Part shown: in pieces, positions 63,364 to 64,000 of the stretch
How positions within the stretch are numbered: the first letter of the stretch is position 1
Layout of the letters: each line of letters begins with the position of its first letter
Source of the DNA: Clostridia bacterium
Lineage (GTDB): Bacteria; Bacillota; Clostridia; Oscillospirales; Acutalibacteraceae
NCBI GenBank assembly: GCA_017513525.1
Contig: JAFXFC010000001.1
Location: 62,001 to 126,000, forward strand
Direction: 5' to 3'
Length of the DNA stretch: 64,000 nt
Position numbers and translations under genes: made by a program
The notes under the pieces: generated by a model
Database searches by the model: none
Told to the model about the DNA's origin: nothing
What the model saw: only the letters and a program-made list of their open reading frames with translations

Positions 63364-63396
63364 CTCCGGGTTATGAGCCCTTCGGGCTCATAACCC
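63364..63396. repeat. Palindrome built from the tRNA-fMet anticodon arm
   Basis: Positions 63364-63380 match 17 bases of the tRNA-fMet anticodon arm (63503-63519). They are followed after TTC by the exact reverse complement of 13 of them (63384-63396), giving a 13-bp perfect hairpin GGGTTATGAGCCC/GGGCTCATAACCC. Confidence 0.65.
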
Positions 63397-63436
63397 TCAC
63401 TTCAAGGGGAAGAAGTCATCATCCCATGATGCAAAA

Positions 63437-63466
63437 AAACAAGGTGTACCAAAGTACACCTTGTTT
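63437..63466 (-). terminator. Terminator after tRNA-fMet
   Basis: Perfect 13-bp stem AAACAAGGTGTAC/GTACACCTTGTTT with a 4-base loop and T-rich flanks, just beyond the CCA end of the tRNA. Confidence 0.85.
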
Positions 63467-63471
63467 TTTAC

Positions 63472-63547
<76 letters not shown>

Positions 63548-63568
63548 ATATTTATCTGTTGCTTGATT

Positions 63569-63597
63569 AGTATATACTAAATCGCAGAAAAAATCAA
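63569..63597 (-). promoter_or_regulatory. Promoter of tRNA-fMet
   Basis: On the minus strand TTGATT (63592-63597) and TATACT (63569-63574), 17 bases apart, about 22 bases before the tRNA. Confidence 0.75.
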
Positions 63598-63707
63598 GTG
63601 TTTTGCAGAAATTTTTTATATTAAATAAAAATTATTTGATTTGATGCAAAAAATTAAGGGAAAACGGGCGCTAAAAGCTACACTTTTGCACATTGAATGC
63701 AAAATTA

Positions 63708-63736
63708 TTGACAAATGTGTACATGGTTGTTACAAT
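63708..63736 (+). promoter_or_regulatory. Promoter of the attenuated acetyltransferase transcript
   Basis: TTGACA at 63708-63713 and TACAAT at 63731-63736, exactly 17 bases apart, about 30 bases before the leader peptide ATG. Confidence 0.85.
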
Positions 63737-63765
63737 GGAAAAAAGCTTGAAAGGCGGCGGACAGT

Positions 63766-63819
63766 ATGATAATGGTGATTGTTATGAATAAAAACCGAAG
63801 TGCTGTTTTGTCCGTTTGA
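63766..63819 (+). CDS. Leader peptide
   Basis: Seventeen codons, MIMVIVMNKNRSAVLSV, preceded by the ribosome site AAAGGCGG. Codons 9-12 coincide with the first strand of an antiterminator hairpin, so its translation should decide whether the transcript continues into the acetyltransferase gene. The NKNRSAVLSV ending reminds me of leaders of ribosome-drug resistance genes; that is memory only. Confidence 0.7.
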   Translation: MIMVIVMNKNRSAVLSV

Positions 63820-63878
63820 TATCAGATATTTTATTTATCAGGATAAGGCATCTTCGGTTTTCGGAGATGCTTTCTTTT
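63791..63878 (+). promoter_or_regulatory. Transcription attenuator with alternative hairpins
   Basis: Terminator: GCATCTTCG (63848-63856)/CGGAGATGC (63862-63870) followed by TTTCTTTT. Antiterminator: AAAACCGAAG (63791-63800) is the exact complement of CTTCGGTTTT (63852-63861), which includes the terminator's left arm and loop. The two folds exclude each other. A ribosome stalled early in the leader would leave 63791-63800 free and allow read-through. Confidence 0.8.
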
Positions 63879-63906
63879 GTTGTAAAACGATGAGAGGAGA
63901 TTTATA

Positions 63907-64000
63907 ATGATATTTGAAGAAAAGAAAATTATACTGAAAAACGGTAAAACTGCGATACTTAAAACAGCCGAAATTACGGATGTTGAAAAGATGCTCTTTT
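63907..64000 (+). CDS. GNAT-type acetyltransferase, 5' part (cut by window end)
   Basis: Thirty-one codons are visible after GAGGAG and the ATG at 63907. The pattern of a strand-rich start IILKNGKTAILKTAEITDVEKML is that of many GNAT enzymes, where the charged helix after TAEITD begins the acetyl-CoA fold. The catalytic core is beyond the window, so the family call is tentative. Controlled by the leader attenuator upstream. Confidence 0.6.
   Translation, partial: MIFEEKKIILKNGKTAILKTAEITDVEKMLF

Overview
This AT-rich window looks like a chromosomal segment of a low-GC, anaerobic, gut-type member of the Clostridia, probably an uncultured Oscillospirales/Ruminococcaceae-like lineage. That is inferred from strong AGGAGG ribosome sites, a dockerin-bearing secreted enzyme, many secreted or intracellular glycan enzymes, 4Fe-4S aldo/keto reductases, CotH and the recA-recX-rimO-pgsA order. 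No phage, insertion sequence or CRISPR array is visible.

Layout. 0-4.4 kb (mostly minus strand): a composite hairpin repeat, an unlisted GH42 beta-galactosidase pseudogene, a secreted metallophosphoesterase, and an operon of two small membrane proteins, a PstS-like binding protein and a GNAT. 4.5-7.5 kb: a dockerin-polysaccharide deacetylase, a DUF4275-like protein, and tRNA-Thr and tRNA-Tyr. 7.7-9.8 kb: a divergent MurT/GatD pair. 9.9-24.2 kb (plus strand): sugar catabolism and surface genes (TIM-barrel isomerases, HAD, esterases, DMT transporter, Gfo/Idh oxidoreductase, SGNH hydrolase, GH4, phosphohexomutase, GDPD, deacetylase) with one LysR regulator. 24.4-34.3 kb: secreted beta-helix protein, ferredoxin-type AKR, a GNAT::Gfo/Idh fusion, a DUF4838 protein with a membrane domain, and a GH2 beta-galactosidase. 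34.7-38.9 kb: recA-recX-rimO-pgsA-dCMP deaminase under an SOS-type promoter. 38.9-51 kb: AraC/ThuA, DUF4143 ATPase, AzlCD, Gfo/Idh, chromate and ZIP transporters, PHP phosphoesterase, sugar-type MFS and an LRR lipoprotein. 51.2-58 kb: a large MacB-like ABC fusion, CotH and a NAGPA-type protein. 58-61.4 kb: a second AKR, then thioredoxin, a Crp/Fnr regulator and thioredoxin reductase. 61.7-64 kb: GH32, a kinase-like gene fragment, initiator tRNA with displaced tRNA pieces, and an attenuator-controlled acetyltransferase cut by the window edge.

How it works together. Glycans would be attacked at the surface and sugars processed inside by GH2, GH4 and GH32. Three Gfo/Idh enzymes, GH4, ThuA and two TIM-barrel isomerase/lyase homologues suggest oxidation-elimination chemistry on unusual glycosides; this is inference from families, not shown by the sequence. 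Secreted proteins use several anchoring modes: lipoprotein, C-terminal TM, dockerin, and an amphipathic C-terminal helix shared by four of them.

The most unusual signal is a family of six intergenic elements built from many small hairpins separated by a constant linker, the linker switching to its reverse complement at the element centre. Other notable points are the GatD homologue without recognisable catalytic Cys and His, tRNA fragments around both tRNA loci, and a textbook leader-peptide attenuator near the right edge.
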